Assembly: GCA_037903355.1 (NCBI GenBank)
Contig: JBAJFE010000014.1
Span: forward strand, 7,688,001-7,752,000
DNA length: 64,000 nucleotides
Source of the DNA: Trichuris trichiura
Lineage: Eukaryota; Nematoda; Enoplea; Trichinellida; Trichuridae
Direction: 5' to 3'
Shown: positions 49,001 to 55,000 of the stretch, in pieces
Layout of the letters: the number at the start of each line of letters is the position of its first letter
Position numbering within the stretch: position 1 is the stretch's first letter
Made by a program: the position numbers and the translations under genes
Notes under the pieces: model-generated
What the model saw: the letters and a program-made list of their open reading frames with translations, nothing else
The model's database searches: none
What the model was told of the DNA's origin: nothing

Positions 49001-52000
49001 TAAGTTGACCACCCAACAGACTGGGGAAACCTGGTCAACATAGGAAGTGGTCAACATATAGAAAGTGAGTATAAGTGGCTTGGCTAACGTTCAGACAAAT
49101 CAGCTGGCCAAAATTCGGTCAACTTAGGGAGGTGGTCACCATACAGAAGTGGTCAACTTCAGGAGTTTTACTGTATTCTGTACAATGGTGAGACTGAAAG
49201 ATGTTGACGGAACACAGAAAGGGAACGACACACGCTGACGGTGGAATGAGGAGATACTGGAAGAAGAGCTAGTGTGCACTGAAACTGTCAGCTTCAATAA
49301 TAGCGCAGGAAAATGGGAAACCCGTGTAGGAAAAAAATTTAACTGACAGGTTGCCGCGCCTAAATGCCAATATCAAACGGACAATTTGACAGTTGTCGAG
49401 ACGGGGCGTGCAGACCCCTTTGCGCATCTAACTTCTGTGAGCGACCTACGGTAAAACCCCCGTAAGTTGACTACCCAACGGACTGGGTAAAACTGGTGAA
49501 CATATAGGAAGTGGGTATAAGTGGCTCAGCTAACGTGCGGACAAATCAACTGGCCAAAATTCGGTCAACTTAGGCAGGTGGTCATCATATAGGAGTGGTC
49601 AACTTCACGGATTTTACTGTATTATAAAGCGATGAGCTATGTTCAACGTAAGCATTTGTCAAGCTGCGCCTTCTGGCAACATAGTTGCCAGAAGACATTG
49701 GCTACCCCTGACACATTCTGTTCACTGAACCGTGTTTGAGTAAAACGAACACAGTATAATCAATAAGTTAAATGAAAGGAAAATAAAAGGAGGTTAAGAC
49801 TTAGATATACATGTATATAGATGATCAAGCAGCCACAATACCTGTCTGCATTAAACGGGACAGGTTTTAACCTCCTGACGTCTTTTCATGAACAATGCTA
49901 AATGAAACGATTTTAAGTGAGGACTTCCTGTACCGATTCCTACGTGAATGTGCACGGGCACTGAGTCTAATGCAAGGCAGGGTCCCGTGTGTTTGAAACT
50001 GCGAATGAACCTAGCGTCTTCAGTAAGCAGTGCGTACTGTCACTTTTGCTTCATCGATATGATACAGAATCAGTTTCACGTCATGACTCACTCCGTCGAA
50101 TGAAAGTCCATTAAAGAAGCGAACCTTATTGAGTATCATTAATTAAGCCGTTTGCCTCCTGGAGAAATGATACGCTTTGTAATAATTCCTCAATAAACAT
50201 GGCCTACCACATTACAACACTCAGTTGTTGCTACTAACGGATAATACGTTATGAATGTAACATGAAGACGACTGCAGGCACATATGATCTCTTTGGGAAT
50301 TAAAAGCTTGATGAATTTGTAAAAATGTCTGCCACACGTTTTCAAAATAATTTTTAAACTTGATGTCAGGATTTCGTAAAAGTGTGCTCGACTTACCGAG
50401 CTGAGCATACATACGTCCTAAAATTCGTGCAGGCAACACTACGAACGGTTCCGTATTTTTTACAAGCTCCGCTTCAATCCCCTGAGCAGAAATCTTAGCC
50501 ATAACATCTTCATCCTCTGCTAATATTGCCACTAAACCAGAACATCGTACCTCTGTTTCCTTGGCTTTTGCTCATACTTACCTTGAACTACTGTATCTGG
50601 GCGTGCCTCAGTCGAAAGACGTCGATTAAGGGGATCTAATTCAGCTAACTTTATCAAGTTTTCTTCAATGAGGCAACCAAGAATGTATAATGACTGAGCC
50701 CATAGGAATGGTTTGGTATCGTTCGCGTAACGATCCTGAGAATGAGGCTGCTTCAACTCTGCATCAGTCTGAAAGTATGCGCACTACTAAATGTTTTACA
50801 CTTTGAACCGGTTACGTTTTCTTCCGCTAAAACGTACAGCTTCGGAATAACTTTCAATCCATCCTCTATTTCGATGACAACTTTATCTAAGTAGTTGCGA
50901 TAGAATTTCATCTGAAAGCCATAGCAACGACAAAGTCAATGTATTCAACATGGCGTGCAATAATTGTGCAAACCTTGTCTTGATTATTATTGAAATGGGC
51001 ATCAATAAAAAGATAGCAGAAAAACAAAGGCCATTCACATTCAATGTTTTCAAACTTTTGCAATTCATGGGGTTCATAATAGAGGCGCCGCGGGTCCTTT
51101 AAACAAGAAAAGCGTTAAAGTTGTACGTAAACCTCATTCTGATAAATGTCTTCAGGAGGCTACAATATGAAATTCATACTTCTTTTGCTGTCTCATATCC
51201 ATCTCGCAGAAACCGACGGCATCCGTATCTCCCCTGAAGTTTATCAACAATGGTAGCGCGTGTTGTGTTTATCTGTGATAAATCCTCGACAGCGAAGGCA
51301 GGGTATGAAATTATGCTTAACAAACCAGCATCGGTTTCTTTTGAGTAAGATTCTCGAGGTAACAGTGACCGCAGAACTGCCTAGAACAAGCATCAATTCT
51401 ATCGATAAAGGATAAATAAATTTAACATACTTGACATTCCTGTATCTCGTCACCCATGACATGGATAACTGAATTAGGGGAACCAAAAGCGCCAAACAAA
51501 TCCAATCCGTTCAGTGCTTCTAGGGCTGCTTTGGTCATGCCGATTGAAGTTGCATTCAACTCAGGCACGCCGTGATTCGTTTTATCACCACGTTCCCAGA
51601 TTCCAAAATCCTGACGAAGAAAAAAGTCAAACAAGAGTAGCAGAAATGATACACTAATAACCGGAATTCGGTATGCATGTTCTATGTAGAAGACTAAGTT
51701 CTGCACGAAAGCCACTTCGTCTAGAGAAAAGACCACTTGTAACCCAGATGCAGTCATTTGTGCCAATGTAAGCAGATAAAGCGCAATAGCATCAATTTGC
51801 AGGTGACCCCAGTCGTCGTCACCCACTACCGTGCTTAAGCTATGACTTGAATATTTTGCGTGGAGAGAATCCTTAGGTGCTTGTGAGCTTTTGAAATTTT
51901 CCACTTTCTTCGACTGCCTCATGAAGCAAGCCAATAAAGAACGCATAACTTTCACGCAAGTCTGAAAGTTGAAGGTAACACCTTAAAACAGCACTATAGC

Positions 52001-55000
52001 AAATTTTTCGCAAGCACAATTCTAAGCTAAAAGAGTAGATAAAAGTCCGTAGATAAATGCTTAAATTGGGAGGATGTTTTAAAAATGAAGAATGCTAGTT
52101 CCGACCTAAACTTTGAGATTCTAAAGCAGTGTTTCCCAAGCGAAAGGCCGTTTGGCCCCCCTGAGAACGTTCCCGAGCGTCCGGACCCCCTCTTCTGATT
52201 GGCCAAGTTCAACGCACTGATTGGCTGAAATGGTTGCAACGCTAGAAGGTCAACCACAGCTGTACAGATTTATTTCTGCAAACTGTTTTCCGAGGAAGTC
52301 AGTGAGAGCTGCTTGGCCTGCCGAAATGCAGTCGAACTAGCCTGTGGATGTTGGGCTCGATCGAGGTAACTCGCAGACGCAGATCGCCGTTTCTGACTAC
52401 TCGCAGCCGACTGCGTTTCTTCGTTTCTAGGTCCGTAACGATACTAAATGCGCGCTCCACTAGCTCGATGAGGGAGAGAAGACAAATCTGTAACTTTTTT
52501 ACCACATCCCAAACGCCAGGGTACAACTCCTGGACTTCTTTTTGCAGCCAGAACTGCTGACAATCTGTGACAACCTGCCCTTCAACTTCAAGTTCGACTG
52601 CAACTCCAGCAGCTCTTCTTGCGGTGACATCTCTTGCGAAAGTGGAGCGAGCGTAGGAAAAAAGCAACCTTACAGACAAAGCGTTTGGAGAAAATGCGTG
52701 AGCAACACACTCAATTCCCTGTCGCTAAAGCGTATGCTTGCATTGTAGCTGTGAGGACAATAGACGCGAAGAAAAAAAGGGAAGAAAAAGAGAGTCAACT
52801 TTTCACAGAGCTAGGACAAGAGATGGTAATCGTTGACAAAACTGTAAAGCAGAGTCTTTGCTACGCCAACACGCGCTAATTGCTGGTTGAATCGTAAACC
52901 AGGTGCAAATATATCACAAAAACTAAGGTGCATTCTGATAACGCGGGCAACTACTCTCTGATGTGAATTATGTGCTCTGCACTCAATGCTTCTTAGCAGA
53001 AAGCTTCCCTTACTCAACCCAACGCCGGGGAGGTCACGATGGCAAACATGCGATCCCTTCTGCCGCGTGTTCTGAATGGTCATTTTCACAAGCGGTGACT
53101 GGTTCATGTGGTGGATTGTAGGGTAGCCGGCATCACGCATAGCATGAATCGTTATCTTAACTGGTACGCACAATACCTGACCCTCAAACCTCACATTCCG
53201 TTGCATCTCAACACGAAGGCCCAGGTGAGGCATATGCCCCCAGCGTGCCCCCTGGCGCGTTGGGTCCGCTGGTGCGGCACCTGACCCACCATGAGAAACA
53301 CTGTCTTAAAGCTACAACATTTCCTGTGGTAAAGAGTAGTTGGGCGCTCAATCAATCACCATACCATGCTATGATGGTATGGAAGGAAAAACCAGAAGAC
53401 TCAGGAGAGCACTGAATTTCACAGTATTTCGAAACGTCCACTAAGCATATGATCTCTTATGTAAAACGTAAGTTTAACACTCGCCCTCTAAGAACCCTGA
53501 AGTTGTTTATGAGGCTAAACGCACTCGTTCAGCTTCATAAATTGGAAAAACAAGAAATACCGTCATCCACCGTTTCGGAGGCGCATGTGAACAACATTCA
53601 CTGTGGCGAACAGAGAAGCATAAGATGAGAACCTGTACAACGAAGGGGTTATCGCTAATGTGTGTGTGTTTTGAGCGGCAACTAACAGCCGTTCAGTTAT
53701 TAGGTATACAATTCGGAAATCCCGCAGCTTTTAAGGCTCATCGTGTCCTGTCGGGAGCGGAAATATCAAGTGACCTATCGCCATACCTTTTGACGTTATT
53801 CGTACGCTAAAAACGCTGATTCCCGAAAAACTTCGCTGATAAACATCCTTCGCCTGGTTCTTCCCTACTTCGTGCGATTAACTGAAATGGTTCTACGCTT
53901 GAGCTAAATTTTAGATTTAAAGTTTTCTTTAAAAATTAGCCCAATCTAAGTTCGCTCGTTCGGAAAAATAAGACAGGAGTTCCAGCTGACAAGAAACAGC
54001 TCTGGTACACATAGTGAAATGTGCATGCTCAGCAGCTTACATTGATGGAACAAGCGGTACATTAGAAAAGAGGGATCTTGTTAATTAGTTTCCTGGCAGT
54101 GGGCTCCATACGATGGGGGTACGTAATCTTGCGTGATCCAGGTCAACCTTCGTAACAGCATTAGGGGCAATTCTATTAGGGGTGACACTGTATTCATCGG
54201 AGCGGAAACCTCCTAGTATAGCGTTTGTGTGGTCCAATGCGACCGTGTATACCTGCGTTTGCATTTTTGACACCATTATGTTTACCCTGTCCGTTGCTTC
54301 AACTGTACAAGAAGCACTCTTTCTGACGATGCCGGAACAATGAGCTTGCGCCTACGGTCCGCCTGCTGCTCATGCTATTCGCTGTTCCAACCGCTGTTGC
54401 TCATTTCCCGATCCACACTAACAGAAAGCTTGCCAAAACAGTTTATGTAGGCTGCCTAAGCCTCAACCAAAACATAAAACAATGAGGAACGTTCGTCCAA
54501 CTTGGTGTAAACTAACTGAAAATTTGTCAAAACATTTTCTGTAGGCCGCCTAATCTTAAACCGCAATATAATAACCAACTGAAACGTTTCGAAAGACGGG
54601 GTGTCTTTTAACAGGCTTAGGTTGTTTCATAGTTGATCTTCTGGTTCACGGGTTTGGCCTGTTTGACCAAACCCGTGAACCAGAAAATCAACTATGAAAC
54701 TGTAACGTTGGCCCTACTCTTTCTGCGTAAAATGAAAACTAGGAGTGACCATGACGTACAGTCTGCCTGTTACTCTGCTCGGTCTGTACGCTAAATCAAA
54801 GGCGCTGGGTCATCGATATGCACGGTAGAAAAGAGCTGAAACAGTACACTGGCCTCTGATCTATGGCGCACAGTCTGTTTCGCTCAGTTTCCGGTATGTA
54901 AGCTAGAATAAGGCTGAAACAGTTCAGTGGTCTTTTTCTCCGTGAGTGAACAAGTCATCAGTAACCTGACTTCAATCATCACAATGTTGTGACATAACAG

